From assembly GCA_041392835.1 (NCBI GenBank), contig JAWKLF010000006.1, positions 87,287 through 151,286 on the forward strand: a stretch of 64,000 nt of DNA, read 5' to 3'. Below, piece by piece: positions 31,500-42,525 of this stretch (its first letter is position 1; every line of letters begins with the position of its first letter). The notes beneath the pieces are model-generated. The model made no database searches. It saw nothing but the letters and a program-made list of their open reading frames with translations, and was not told the origin of the DNA. This stretch comes from OLB11 sp041392835 (GTDB lineage Bacteria > Bacteroidota > Bacteroidia > Chitinophagales > Chitinophagaceae). Both the position numbers and the translations under genes were made by a program.

Positions 31500-34400
31500 C
31501 TATCGCATTATATACATTTTGCCAAAGCCTTTTTCTATCCACTTGTCGGCATCAGTTTCGTAATTTTCCATTTTAGTACCATTGACACTACTGATTACTC
31601 GATATAAATACACACCATTGGCAAGTGGTTTTCCAAATTGATCGTCTCCTTTCCATTTAAAGGTGGTAATATTTCGACCTATATGCAAAGGACCTAATTC
31701 AGCTTTAGATATTTCTCTAACAACCTTACCTGTGGCTGTAAATATTTGAATTTTAAACTGAGATGGTATTTCGTTTCCAGTCAATGTAAATACAAATTGG
31801 GTTGAGGTGCTAAATGGATTTGGGTAGTTCAATATGCTTGATATTGAAGATTTTGTTATCACCTCAAAACCAACTTTGTAAGCATAAGTGCCTACCTCAT
31901 TTCCTGATTTATCTTTTGCTTTTACAATAAGCATATAGTCGTCACCATCTTTGGTAAAGGTGGGCTTAAACTCTATAGTTGCTTTATTTTTTGTAGCTAC
32001 CTCGCTTTGCAAAGCTGGTATGAATTTTAATATCTGACCATCATATGGTATATAGGTTTCGGCATTTGCATTATCACCAGGATAGCGCATATAAACTGAT
32101 ACCAAGGAAGTATCGTCGAGTGCTAAATATTTATTATCATCCTTGAGCGTAATTTGAATATAAGGAGTAGAAGATACTATGTCTTTATCGAGGATGTGAA
32201 CACCGTCAAACGTAACATCTACTAATGGATTTAAATTGTCTGGAATTACATAGAAATCGTAGTATCCTATGTTGTTAGGATGATATTGTTCAATATGATC
32301 ATGATTAGGATTGGCTTCTATATATAGTGTGTTTTTGCCCGATAAGCCAGCTGTATTAATTTCTATGGTAGTATGTATAGTATCTTGTTCGGGCACAGGC
32401 TTAAATCGAATAGATTTAATAGGAATTCGATTACTGTTTTTATCAATAATTTCATATTTTACTAAAAGACTATCCATTGGAACAGTTGATAAATTTTCAA
32501 TAGCTAAATTGAAGTTTTTTATTTGCCCTTGACCTAAAGTATCAGAAAAATCAAACATTCTATTTGGTGCCAAAGCTACTTCTGGAATGGCCTGATAGTA
32601 CACTCTCCAAAAATCCAACTGTTGTGGTGTAGAAAAACTATTATCGCTATTGTTCATTACCAATTGTAAGTATGGGTATTGCGAAGCATTTATGAAGCTC
32701 AGTGATGTATCTCCAATGACAGTAGCTAATTTGGTGTACTGTTTATTAGTGTCTATACCATATATATCGTAGGTTACGGAATCTTTTAATTGTGCATCTA
32801 TCGTATGAGATTTTTTAACAAAAGAACCCCATGTAGACGCTGGCCCAATGATAGATGAGGTAATAGCTCCTTCAAAAAGATAAGACGTATAATTGAATTC
32901 ATTAAATAGTTTAATAGTACTGTCTGCACCAACAAATTGCTGTATCGTGTTGGGCCTATTTTTTCTACACCAAAAGGTAAATGGTCTATTCTTATAAAAA
33001 GAATCTATTGCAGTAAATCCCATGCCTTTTAATTTGTGATACAAAGACTGATTGCTGCCTAGTGTAGTTGTATCACTCATCCATTGTTTTATAAATGTTG
33101 TATTTTTTGTTCCACAGGGTGTGCCTACACAAAGGAAAGGTTGAATAGCTACATAAAAACCTTCGGGAATTGAATCTATAAAGTCGATAATTTTCTTTCT
33201 TGAGGCAGCTGTATTCATTCCAAAATCAAAAAATGGATCTATACAATTAATACCAGTAGTAGTACCTTGACAACCTACACCTTCTCTACAGGGTATAAAA
33301 CTTCCAAAACGTCCTGTTGTACCTTGTAATACATTTTCCCATGGCTTACCAGTCAACGTGTCTATAACAATAAATTGAAGGCTTGCATAGCCCGGCCATT
33401 TATCACAACCAAATGTATAGAGCCTGCTACCATTTAGTTTTACTAAATAGTCTGACCATTCATATGTAAATGGAGATGGGCCATTCAAATTTACATTCTG
33501 TACCTGCAATTTTTTTGTCAAGTCATCAAAAACTAATTGTCTATTGGACGAATCCATACTTAATTGATAGTAACTATTATTTAAAAACTGATGGTAATGT
33601 GATTGATTCCATCCTGTAAGGCTGTTAGCAATATATATAAATGAACTTGTTGACCATCTTGGTGCCGTACTTTGTTTGGCAGTACGCCAATAGTATACAG
33701 TGCTATCTCGTAGAGTCGTTACTGGTTGCCATTTGAGAGCACCACCTACAGACTCCATAGTATGTGTTAGCAATAAAGGGCTGTTAAACGCAGCAGTTGT
33801 ATCTAATTGAAAAACATAAGTAGCATTTTCTGCAAAAGGATTTAATGTAGAAGCTTTAAAGGTAATGCCTTGGTATCCAATTATACTTTCGTTATACGGA
33901 AATACAGGAACTAAATCATCATTGTAAATAGTAAATGTGTGAGATAGTTTATTATTCAATTCTGAAGTTTCATCAATCAATCCTGCATCATCTATAGATA
34001 CTTCTATAGTGTTAATGCCTAAACCCACATCGCCATAAGTAGGTACTTTTAAATGAATCGTATCGCTGTTGCTTAGATTCGTAATTTTTTGATTATACAA
34101 TATGTATTCTATATTGTTTGGCAAAAATCTTCTTACAATGACGCTAACCGAATCATTTGTAAATTTCCCTAAATTATGTATGGCTATGTTCAAATCCAGG
34201 GAGTCCAATGTTGTTGTTAAATTTGTTTGTAAAAACTGAACACCTTTTTGTTCTACAGCATAATCAGGTTTAGCATAATGAAAAGAGAAAGTAGCTGGGT
34301 CGCCATTTAATACAATTTGTTCGGTATGCAATCGCAATAGATTGTCAAATGGATATTTTTTTATTAAACCTTTTACTGTAGCATTCATTTGATCGCCTAA

Positions 34401-36629
34401 TGATTTGCCATAGTTTTCATTACTAAAATGCAGATACATACTATCGGTATACAATCCCAAACTTCCAGACAAACCAGTGTTTACACTGGCTATAAATGCT
34501 ATAGAGCCTTTGTTTGGTGCAAATACAAATTGTTCTCCTAAGGATTTTTGTCCATTTAAAATAAATATATTTCCAGCTCCACATCCATTGGCTATAAATA
34601 GAGGATAGCGTTTGTAGTTTTTGTAATTGCTTGGAAAGTCTAAATTATAATCCATACCACTTGCAGAGGAATGCCCAAAAAACTGTATCATACCAACGCC
34701 ACTATTAAACATGTCATCAATAAGTTTGCTATTTGCATCTTCTACTTCCGATGTAGAACTTTTTGCCAAGGTAGTTACCACGCCACCAAAATTTCCTGAA
34801 GAAATTATATTTTTTTGTGTATTCAGATATGATAGGATAGGGGCTTGTTCAGCTGCATTTTTAGTGCCCGCCAAATGTAAAATTCTTTTTTGCCAAAGTA
34901 TAGAATCACTTAAAGACTGAGCATTATTAAAAATAACTTGTTCGTGGTCTTTTATTTTTTCTAAATAAGTTAATACCTCACTGCTCTGCATAATTGGTAA
35001 GCGACCTATAGATAATTGAGGGATATTATTTTTGTCAAAATCTGTAAATAGCTCATCCGAACATGGTTCTCCATAGCCAGGAATAGCATAAAAAGGGTAT
35101 GTGCTAAACGGCGCATTTGCATACGTTTTGTATTGATAATAGGCTATACCTTTTCCAAGTATAAATGCATGTTTGGGTTTTTGAGACCATGCTGTGCTTC
35201 GTACACTATAATGTAAAAAATTTCTGATAGCCATAGGATTAAAAGGATATCCATATCCAAACTCATTGTACACGTCATTTACATCTACTATAACTGGATT
35301 GTAAGCACCACCTATTGTAGTGGCTCTATAATTTTTATACTGTTGTATAGCATTAGACCCATCGTTGATATAGCCACCATGCGATAGCATAATATAATCT
35401 CCTTGGTTGTTAGCCTGAGAATAATTTTTGAAAACAACAGTTTGTAAATTACTAACGGATTCTATGGTGCTGGAAGCATTCGAAACAAGTAGCAATTTTT
35501 TAATTTCATTTGAAGGTGGTAATAAAAATTTAGTAACACCTGGAGTGCTAATATCACCTATGCTATATTCATTGCTGCTCATGTCATATAGTTTGGGTGC
35601 TACACCTCCATGATTAAAATTTGAAATTTCTAAATAATAATTACTGACTTTAGGGTCTAACTCAAAATAAAAGGAAGATGCATTGCCAAAATCGAATAAA
35701 CGAGGGTAGCGCAATTCATAATGACTGATACCATAGCGGTCGTATAAATTTTGAGATGGAATAGAATTTAATGGTGTGTATTTAAAAACAATTTTATTTT
35801 GAGCATTTACATAGCTCATTGGAACTGCTAAGTTGTAGTGTTTAAAAGCAAAATTATTAAATGTAGAATCGCCAATTTCATTGTTGTTGGCAAAAACTTT
35901 AATTCTATGTGTGGTTAAATAGGAATTGCCAGACACATAGGTTTTAAATGTGGCAAAAGGGCCTCCCGACAGTATATATGGGCTTGTTAGTGTCAGGGTT
36001 ACAGAATCATTATTTTGTGTATAGCTTTTCGCAAATCCTTCTCCTTTTTCGTATTGCGAAGAATTTAAATAAATCACTGGCGTTTGGCCATTGCCAAAAT
36101 ACGAAGGACCAGAAGCAAATGTATTTCTATAATCATTCGTAATTTTATCCCAAAAGTAAGATTCTTTTATAGGAGGATTGCTGATAGTGTTAGCTCTTGG
36201 AGCAAAACGCTTATTGCTTGATGAAGAATTGTATGAAATAAAATAATAAGCTGTATCGCTTAGTAAACTCATAGAAGGGTTTAATTGATCTTCTCGTTTA
36301 AGATAGAGGGCAGTATCGAGTATGCCATCTGCTTTTTCTCCATAAAATTCAACAAAGTCGCTATTTTGCATAGTACTTGAATTGCTTACAAATACAGGAA
36401 TTTCAATGCCATTACGTATTAATAGAATGTTTTCGCCTTTCAAACTGCTTGGAAAACCTGCACTAAAAAGTGCACTTGCAGGTATACGATAAAGTCCATT
36501 TTTGTAAACTCCAAATTTTAGATAGGATTGATTGTAATTTATCCATTCATTGCCAAATTGCTGAGCTTGTGCTGGCTGTGCCAAAGCACCAAAAAGAAAG
36601 AATACAATGCTTAAAAATAAAATTCTCAT
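31500..36629 (-). CDS. porU2: T9SS C25-family sortase-like protein, PorU2 type
   Basis: A 1709-residue secreted protein: signal peptide (1-22, ending AQPAQAQ), a beta-rich N-terminal domain, and a gingipain-like C25 peptidase domain with the catalytic His in FFGHSSASG (near 650) and Cys in ANGCGAGN (near 682). CARDB-like adhesion domains and a C-terminal FlgD-like/sorting-type domain (ILNYPNPFSTSTQFVFTLTG) follow. PorU cuts the C-terminal signals of type IX cargo at the outer membrane; PorU2 is the longer paralogue of many Chitinophagales-like genomes. The porV-like gene lies just upstream on the same strand. Confidence 0.85.
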   Translation of the reverse strand: MRILFLSIVFFLFGALAQPAQAQQFGNEWINYNQSYLKFGVYKNGLYRIPASALFSAGFPSSLKGENILLIRNGIEIPVFVSNSSTMQNSDFVEFYGEKADGILDTALYLKREDQLNPSMSLLSDTAYYFISYNSSSSNKRFAPRANTISNPPIKESYFWDKITNDYRNTFASGPSYFGNGQTPVIYLNSSQYEKGEGFAKSYTQNNDSVTLTLTSPYILSGGPFATFKTYVSGNSYLTTHRIKVFANNNEIGDSTFNNFAFKHYNLAVPMSYVNAQNKIVFKYTPLNSIPSQNLYDRYGISHYELRYPRLFDFGNASSFYFELDPKVSNYYLEISNFNHGGVAPKLYDMSSNEYSIGDISTPGVTKFLLPPSNEIKKLLLVSNASSTIESVSNLQTVVFKNYSQANNQGDYIMLSHGGYINDGSNAIQQYKNYRATTIGGAYNPVIVDVNDVYNEFGYGYPFNPMAIRNFLHYSVRSTAWSQKPKHAFILGKGIAYYQYKTYANAPFSTYPFYAIPGYGEPCSDELFTDFDKNNIPQLSIGRLPIMQSSEVLTYLEKIKDHEQVIFNNAQSLSDSILWQKRILHLAGTKNAAEQAPILSYLNTQKNIISSGNFGGVVTTLAKSSTSEVEDANSKLIDDMFNSGVGMIQFFGHSSASGMDYNLDFPSNYKNYKRYPLFIANGCGAGNIFILNGQKSLGEQFVFAPNKGSIAFIASVNTGLSGSLGLYTDSMYLHFSNENYGKSLGDQMNATVKGLIKKYPFDNLLRLHTEQIVLNGDPATFSFHYAKPDYAVEQKGVQFLQTNLTTTLDSLDLNIAIHNLGKFTNDSVSVIVRRFLPNNIEYILYNQKITNLSNSDTIHLKVPTYGDVGLGINTIEVSIDDAGLIDETSELNNKLSHTFTIYNDDLVPVFPYNESIIGYQGITFKASTLNPFAENATYVFQLDTTAAFNSPLLLTHTMESVGGALKWQPVTTLRDSTVYYWRTAKQSTAPRWSTSSFIYIANSLTGWNQSHYHQFLNNSYYQLSMDSSNRQLVFDDLTKKLQVQNVNLNGPSPFTYEWSDYLVKLNGSRLYTFGCDKWPGYASLQFIVIDTLTGKPWENVLQGTTGRFGSFIPCREGVGCQGTTTGINCIDPFFDFGMNTAASRKKIIDFIDSIPEGFYVAIQPFLCVGTPCGTKNTTFIKQWMSDTTTLGSNQSLYHKLKGMGFTAIDSFYKNRPFTFWCRKNRPNTIQQFVGADSTIKLFNEFNYTSYLFEGAITSSIIGPASTWGSFVKKSHTIDAQLKDSVTYDIYGIDTNKQYTKLATVIGDTSLSFINASQYPYLQLVMNNSDNSFSTPQQLDFWRVYYQAIPEVALAPNRMFDFSDTLGQGQIKNFNLAIENLSTVPMDSLLVKYEIIDKNSNRIPIKSIRFKPVPEQDTIHTTIEINTAGLSGKNTLYIEANPNHDHIEQYHPNNIGYYDFYVIPDNLNPLVDVTFDGVHILDKDIVSSTPYIQITLKDDNKYLALDDTSLVSVYMRYPGDNANAETYIPYDGQILKFIPALQSEVATKNKATIEFKPTFTKDGDDYMLIVKAKDKSGNEVGTYAYKVGFEVITKSSISSILNYPNPFSTSTQFVFTLTGNEIPSQFKIQIFTATGKVVREISKAELGPLHIGRNITTFKWKGDDQFGKPLANGVYLYRVISSVNGTKMENYETDADKWIEKGFGKMYIMR

Positions 36630-36651
36630 ATAGTGTTTTTTTATGGGCTTT

Positions 36652-37857
36652 TTAATAATTTTTTCTTTTCTTACGAATCGATTTATTTATTTCAGCGGCT
36701 TTATTATCTACGTCACGGTTAGAACCATAACTATTTTTTTTATTAATATCCAATGTTAGTGATATGAAATGTGAGTACAATGGATTGCCTTGTATGTTTA
36801 AGCTCGAAAAAGCATAATCAATATTTATTTGCTTCCATTTAAAACCAGCACCTAAGGTAGGCTGAAACAAGAGTCTTTTTTTGGTTCCTGTAGTGTCATC
36901 ATTTTTTGTAATTCGCTGAAAATTTCCAACACCACCACGAATATATATTTTGTTGTTGTAGCCAAACTCAAGCCCAACACGAGGGTCTATACTAAAAGGT
37001 GATAGATTAATTAAATTGCCATAGCGTTTGCCATCTGATGTTATATCCAGATTGGTTTCGGCTAATAAATATGCATCTTTACTACTATCAGCAAATTGTA
37101 TTGGTATTTTTCGTCCAAGTCCTAAAATTAATCGGGGTGTATTTACTTCAGTACTTCTGGATACTATTTCATTGCCTGTTTTAGCAAACTCTTCTTTTTC
37201 CTTTTCAGTAAAAGAAAAAGACCACACGGTTTGAGTTGTTGTAATATCTCTGGCCATAAGCCCTACTCTCCATTTTTTTATGTTGCCTTGCAAACCTAAA
37301 TCTATACCTGTACCCCAAGCATTGGCCAAGGAGCCTACGCTACGGTGAATAATTTTTAGGTTTCCGCCTATATGCATATTAATATCTTCTCTGCCTTCAA
37401 ACATTTTAAGTCTTAGTGGTTGAGCATAGCTTATCAAACCAGCATAGTCGGCCGCACTTATAGATTTAATTTTGGAATAATCTATGGAGCCATCGGGCTG
37501 AATTAAATTTATGGTATATGGAATATCGTCTATAGCAAAACGTATAACAGAAATACCTAAAACTCCTTTTTTGTTTTGCAAAGGAAATGCAGTGCCCAAA
37601 TAATCGTATTTGGCTATACTGCTAAAATATTCGGAGTGCATAAGCCCAATTTGAAGGTCAGACTGTATCTGACTTAAGCCGGCTGGATTCCAAAATGCAG
37701 CATTGACATTTTGTATAGAAGCAACTTGCGCACCAGACATGCCTATGCCTCTGGCACCCACACCTATGGATAAAAATTCATTGACATATTTTCGTTGCTG
37801 CGCAAGGAGAGTAAATGGTGCTAAAAAAACAAGCACAGAAAGAGTTCGTATATTCAT
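36652..37857 (-). CDS. porV: PorV/PorQ-family outer-membrane beta-barrel protein
   Basis: A 401-residue protein with a signal peptide (cleaved near LLAQQ, residue 20). The start of the mature form, EFLSIGVGARGIGMSGAQVA, and NAAFWNPAGLSQI are the PorV signature. The rest is a FadL-like 14-strand barrel ending before the charged tail (KKNSYGSNRDVDNKAAEINK). PorV carries cargo from the secretion channel to the sortase PorU. It sits 22 bases upstream of the porU2-like gene, so the two are made together. Confidence 0.88.
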   Translation of the reverse strand: MNIRTLSVLVFLAPFTLLAQQRKYVNEFLSIGVGARGIGMSGAQVASIQNVNAAFWNPAGLSQIQSDLQIGLMHSEYFSSIAKYDYLGTAFPLQNKKGVLGISVIRFAIDDIPYTINLIQPDGSIDYSKIKSISAADYAGLISYAQPLRLKMFEGREDINMHIGGNLKIIHRSVGSLANAWGTGIDLGLQGNIKKWRVGLMARDITTTQTVWSFSFTEKEKEEFAKTGNEIVSRSTEVNTPRLILGLGRKIPIQFADSSKDAYLLAETNLDITSDGKRYGNLINLSPFSIDPRVGLEFGYNNKIYIRGGVGNFQRITKNDDTTGTKKRLLFQPTLGAGFKWKQINIDYAFSSLNIQGNPLYSHFISLTLDINKKNSYGSNRDVDNKAAEINKSIRKKRKNY

Positions 37858-37983
37858 GTGTTAAAATATATTAAAACCAATAACGCTTTGAAAATAGCAT
37901 TATTGTATTTTCTACAAATTTAATTAAATTAAATTACATCTTACAATCAAATATATTGCCAAAAATAAGCATTTTTGCATGCT

Positions 37984-39261
37984 ATGAATTTAATTGAAGA
38001 ATTGAAATGGCGTGGTTTATTGCAAGATATCATTCCAGATACAGAAAAACAGTTGGAAAAAGAAATGACATTGGCTTATGCAGGTTTTGACCCCACAGCC
38101 GATTCACTACATATTGGCAGCCTTGTCCCTATTTTATTACTCATGCATTTACAACGAGCTGGACACAAGCCTTTTGCTTTGTTAGGCGGTGCTACAGGCA
38201 TGGTTGGAGACCCCTCTGGAAAATCTGAAGAACGAAATATGCTTCCAGTAGATACCTTAAGAAAAAATACAGAAGGCATTAGAAAACAATTGGAAAAATT
38301 TCTTGATTTTGATAACACAAAAGCTAACCATGCTGTGATGGTAAACAACTATGATTGGTTTGAAAATATTACCTTTTTAGATTTTATACGCGATGTAGGA
38401 AAGTTTATTACAGTCAATTATATGTTGGCCAAAGACTCTGTGCAGAAAAGATTAGAGTCGGGTATGTCTTTTACTGAATTTACATATCAGCTTGTACAAG
38501 GGTACGATTTTTATTATTTATACAAAGAATATGGCGTTAAGCTACAAATGGGAGGCTCTGACCAATGGGGCAATATTGTGACTGGTACCGAACTCATTAG
38601 AAAAAAAATGGGTGGCGATGTCTTTGCCTTTACTGCACCTTTACTGAAAAAAGCAGATGGCGGTAAGTTTGGTAAAACCGAAACCGGTAATATCTGGCTC
38701 GATGCCTCTCGTTCTTCACCGTATCGCTTTTATCAGTTTTGGTTAAACACATCTGATGAAGATGCTAAAAACTATATTAAAATTTTTACTTTTTTATCAA
38801 AAGAAGAAATTGAAAACCTTGTAGCCACACATGACGAAGCTCCACATTTAAGGGCATTGCAAAAAAAATTGGCTGAAGAAATAACCTGTATGGTACATAA
38901 TAAAGAAGACTATGAATTTGCGGTGAAAGCCTCACAGTTGCTTTTTGGCGATCAGACAGCATCATTATTAACGTCTTTAAGTGAAGCTCAATTGTTAGAC
39001 ATTATGGATGGTGTGCCTACTTATACTATTGCAAAGAGTGAATTTTTAGATGCTATGAACCTTTTAAACTTAATAGACAAAACTGATATTTTCCCTTCAA
39101 AAGGAGAAGCTCGCAAAATGATACAGCAAGGTGCTGTGAGTGTAAATAAACTAAAAGTTAGCGACCCTAACGAAATCATGAATGAAGCTCATTTACTTAA
39201 TCAGCAATATATTTTATTACAAAAAGGAAAGAAAAATTACTATCTACTTAAAGTAGAGTAA
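37984..39261 (+). CDS. tyrS: Tyrosyl-tRNA synthetase
   Basis: A 425-residue class I enzyme. The HIGH motif is in ADSLHIGSLVPIL, the KMSKS equivalent is KFGKT in GKFGKTETGNIWLD, and GGSDQWGNIVTG binds tyrosine. An S4-like RNA-binding domain ends the chain (KGEARKMIQQGAVSVNK). Start set at the ATG at 37984 (MNLIEELKWRG); the TTG at 37975 lies in the same TTTGCATGCTATGA context as in thrS, where it belongs to the promoter. Confidence 0.93.
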   Translation: MNLIEELKWRGLLQDIIPDTEKQLEKEMTLAYAGFDPTADSLHIGSLVPILLLMHLQRAGHKPFALLGGATGMVGDPSGKSEERNMLPVDTLRKNTEGIRKQLEKFLDFDNTKANHAVMVNNYDWFENITFLDFIRDVGKFITVNYMLAKDSVQKRLESGMSFTEFTYQLVQGYDFYYLYKEYGVKLQMGGSDQWGNIVTGTELIRKKMGGDVFAFTAPLLKKADGGKFGKTETGNIWLDASRSSPYRFYQFWLNTSDEDAKNYIKIFTFLSKEEIENLVATHDEAPHLRALQKKLAEEITCMVHNKEDYEFAVKASQLLFGDQTASLLTSLSEAQLLDIMDGVPTYTIAKSEFLDAMNLLNLIDKTDIFPSKGEARKMIQQGAVSVNKLKVSDPNEIMNEAHLLNQQYILLQKGKKNYYLLKVE

Positions 39262-39325
39262 TTTTTTTTTTGGGAAAGAACATTGTAATTTATACCGAAG
39301 CTTTTGGAAACTTTCATGGTTTTTG

Positions 39326-40404
39326 TTAAGGTATAAGATCATAGAGCTTTCTAACACTTTTTGATTTTCTGATGTTTTTTATTTTATTTTTTATTACTTT
39401 TTTCAAAAAAACTGAAGTGCATTCTTCGCCACTATGCATCAATGCTTCTTTCTGTTCTTTGCTTAGTTTCTTAATCCTGGGCCTATGCTAACAGACGAAA
39501 CAGAAATGCTTCGTGCCCAATCTTCGGGCATTAGGTCATTCCGGTTTAAATTTTCAAGTACCACTGTATAAAACGCTTCTATATAATTACTCAAATTTTT
39601 TATTAGGTAGGGTACTAATGTTTTGTTTTCTAAATCACTTCTTATTTGTTCATCGGTATCTATTCTAATGCCAAGTGTCTTACTATTTGGAATTCGTATT
39701 ATGTGTTCTGAATTATCCTTTATTAGCGTATCAAAAATGGCTATCGGAAAATTTCCTAAAATGCCACCATCAACAACTATATCTAGGCTGTTTTTTTTAT
39801 TTTGCTTTTTATATATGGTACCCAAGCTATCAATAAACACAGCTTCAAAATAGAGAGGAATAGACATGGAAATCCTAACAGCGTCTTTTATTTTCATATA
39901 AGGGTAGCTAGCTTCAGAAAAAACAATTAGTTTTTGTTTGTTCATACAAGTTGCTGTGATATAGAGTTCTTTATGGTTTTGTTCTTTTAGCTCTCTAAAG
40001 GTTATGTCTGCATTGCCAGTTTTGGCTTTAATAATATTTTCCAACCATTTAGTAAATTTATCTCCTTTATACCACCCATATTTAGATTTCATTCGGGAAA
40101 GGCCACCAACAAATAAGTATTGACCATCATTAAATTTTTGGAATTTTGTTTCTGAAATAATATCATACATTTCACTAGATGAATAGCCTATTGCAAGCAT
40201 AAGAGCAGTAATAGCTCCTGCTGATGTGCCTCCAACTTTTACAATGTCTTTTGTTATTTTCCGTTTTTCTAATTCTTTTACCACACCACAATATGCTATA
40301 CCTCTAATGCCGGCCCCTTCAAAAACAAGGTTTTCATATGGTTGCGATTTTGCAGATAGGCTATATATTAAAAAAAAGGTAAGAGTTAAAATATATTTTT
40401 TCAT
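39326..40404 (-). pseudogene. Patatin-like phospholipase with a 3' frameshift
   Basis: A secreted patatin: signal peptide (ending SLSAKSQ), EGAGIRGIAYCGVVKE for the oxyanion loop, the nucleophile in GGTSAGAITALML, and the catalytic Asp in VVDGGILGNFP. The frame stops after SIGPGLRN at 39463, but the next frame continues in the family's usual way (KKLSKEQKEALMHSGEECTS) to TAA at 39326. One missing A near 39475 explains this. The catalytic residues are intact, so the shorter product may still work; a sequencing error is equally likely. Confidence 0.78.
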
Positions 40405-40688
40405 TGCTTAAACTGTATTCTAATACCACAAAGGTTTTGAAAACCAGCGATTTTTTTTTGAAATTGGTTTTAGGCTAATTCGTTCTACTTGCAAATGCTA
40501 AAGTTATTATTTTAGATTTTATTTCTTGTAAAAATTTTTATTTGTTTAGCCTGACTATTATTTTATGATACTATTGGAATTCTTTCTTGTGTATTCATGT
40601 AATAATTTTAGACTTGTGTAAATAACTTGAAGTGCTAATTTACAAGTTTTAAAAAATAGTATTAATCAGAATTTCCCAATACTATTTT

Positions 40689-42260
40689 TTAGTCTATACT
40701 CAATATTTCGGCATGTTGTTCTTGCTTATCAGTATGTACTTTTAAAAGGTAATTTCCCTTCATCAATGACTGGGTTTCCAGTAAAAATGTATCACTATTT
40801 GAAACCTTTTTTTCTACTATTTTTTCTCCCTTCATAGTAAAAATAGTTACTATGCCTTGTTGTATAAAAGAAGAAAATCGTAATGAGACAGCGTTTTTCG
40901 TTGGGTTGGGGTATAGACTGAAATGCCACTTAAAGTTTTCTTCTACTCTATTAGGCCACACTACATCGCCTATATATCTTGCTACAAACATATTGAAATC
41001 AGAACCATTATTTACAAAGCCAGAAACAATAATTTTGCCATCTTGTTGCAACGATAAAGATTGACCAAACTCATGCACATTGGCCATATCAGTTTCTACT
41101 ATGCCATTGCTACCAAAACTATTATCTATACTGCCATCTGAAAGCACACGAGCTAATATAATCCTAAAATTACTTACACCATCTGCTGCACGTCCAGCCA
41201 CTACAATTTTACCATTGCTTTGAATAGTTATAGCATTGGCATAGTCAGCTTGTGTGGTAGCTTCTATAAAAACCTTTCCATTGCCATTAAAAGTAGAATC
41301 TAAGCGACCATTTTGTAGGAATCTCGTAATAGCAATATTTTTTCCTAATGAAATATTGATAGTATCATAACTGGCGCCTACTACTACTATTTTGCCATCA
41401 TTTTGAAGTGCTATAGCATAGGCATCATCATGGTATCCTATATCTTGAGTTAGCATTCCATCATTATCAAAAGTAGTATCCAAACTGCCATCATTGTTGT
41501 ATCGGATTAGAAATATATCATACTCACTGGCTGTTACTCTAGTAGTGCCACAAGCAATAATTTTTCCATCATTTTGCAAACACAGCGATTGCCCATCAAT
41601 ATATACATTGCCTATGGTAGTATACACCATTCCATCGTTGTCAAAGCTACTATCTAAGCTTCCATTACTATTGTATCTACAAGTTGCAGACTGATTAATT
41701 CCTCCACTATTTGTAAAACCAGAAACCACTATTTTTCCATCGTTTTGAATTTTTACACAATTGGCATAGTCATTCATACCACCTAAATTACTGATTACTT
41801 TTCCATCACCATTGAAGGTTGTATCTAATGTACCATGGGCTGTGTATCGAACAATGGCAAAGTCATATTGATAATTGATAAGTGCTCTACCAGCCAAAAT
41901 AATTTTTCCATCATTTTGCAAACACATACTCCAAGCTTCATCATCTGCATTTCCAAAATCTGTAGTGCATATGCCATAGATTCCAAAACTGGAATCGAGT
42001 TTTCCATTTTCTAAAAAACGAACGACTACAAAATCATTTTCTGTAATAGAGTCTATATGAGCAAATCCAGCCATCAATATTTTACCATCGCTTTGAATAG
42101 CTGTTGATAATGCATAATCATTACCTCCATTTACGTCATGACGTACTATACCATTGATTCCAAAACTGGTATCAAGAAAACCAGCCTGAGCGTATGCACT
42201 AACAATGGAAATAAAGAGTAAAAAAAATAAAATGAGTGATGTAAGAAAAGTTTTTTTCAA
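40689..42260 (-). CDS. Secreted delta-60 repeat protein with T9SS sorting domain
   Basis: A 523-residue protein: signal peptide (1-25), then at least seven repeats of about 55 residues with the core LQNDGKIIVAG...RYNNDGSLDTTFDNDG, the delta-60 repeat pattern that folds as a beta-propeller. The end (FKWHFSLYPNPTKNAVSLRF, then SLMKGNYLLKVHT) is a type A T9SS C-terminal domain. It is thus cargo for the PorU/PorV machinery. The role at the surface is unknown. Confidence 0.86.
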   Translation of the reverse strand: MKKTFLTSLILFFLLFISIVSAYAQAGFLDTSFGINGIVRHDVNGGNDYALSTAIQSDGKILMAGFAHIDSITENDFVVVRFLENGKLDSSFGIYGICTTDFGNADDEAWSMCLQNDGKIILAGRALINYQYDFAIVRYTAHGTLDTTFNGDGKVISNLGGMNDYANCVKIQNDGKIVVSGFTNSGGINQSATCRYNSNGSLDSSFDNDGMVYTTIGNVYIDGQSLCLQNDGKIIACGTTRVTASEYDIFLIRYNNDGSLDTTFDNDGMLTQDIGYHDDAYAIALQNDGKIVVVGASYDTINISLGKNIAITRFLQNGRLDSTFNGNGKVFIEATTQADYANAITIQSNGKIVVAGRAADGVSNFRIILARVLSDGSIDNSFGSNGIVETDMANVHEFGQSLSLQQDGKIIVSGFVNNGSDFNMFVARYIGDVVWPNRVEENFKWHFSLYPNPTKNAVSLRFSSFIQQGIVTIFTMKGEKIVEKKVSNSDTFLLETQSLMKGNYLLKVHTDKQEQHAEILSID

Positions 42261-42525
42261 AATATGATGTCTTTGAGTGTAAAGACGTTGTTTGATGTAT
42301 TTCGGTTAAATATTAATAATATTTTTATATCAAAGCTTCTAATTTCAATATTTAATATGTGGAAAACTCAAATTGAGAATATATTATGCTTAGTTCTCAT
42401 GTTCAGCAATATAGTATTCATAGGTGTTTCAGGCATTATTTCAATAATTTGTTAAAATTAAAATATGAACATCCGTTTTTTTTGGCACGCTATTTGGCTT
42501 ATAACTCATTGAAAAACAATACATA

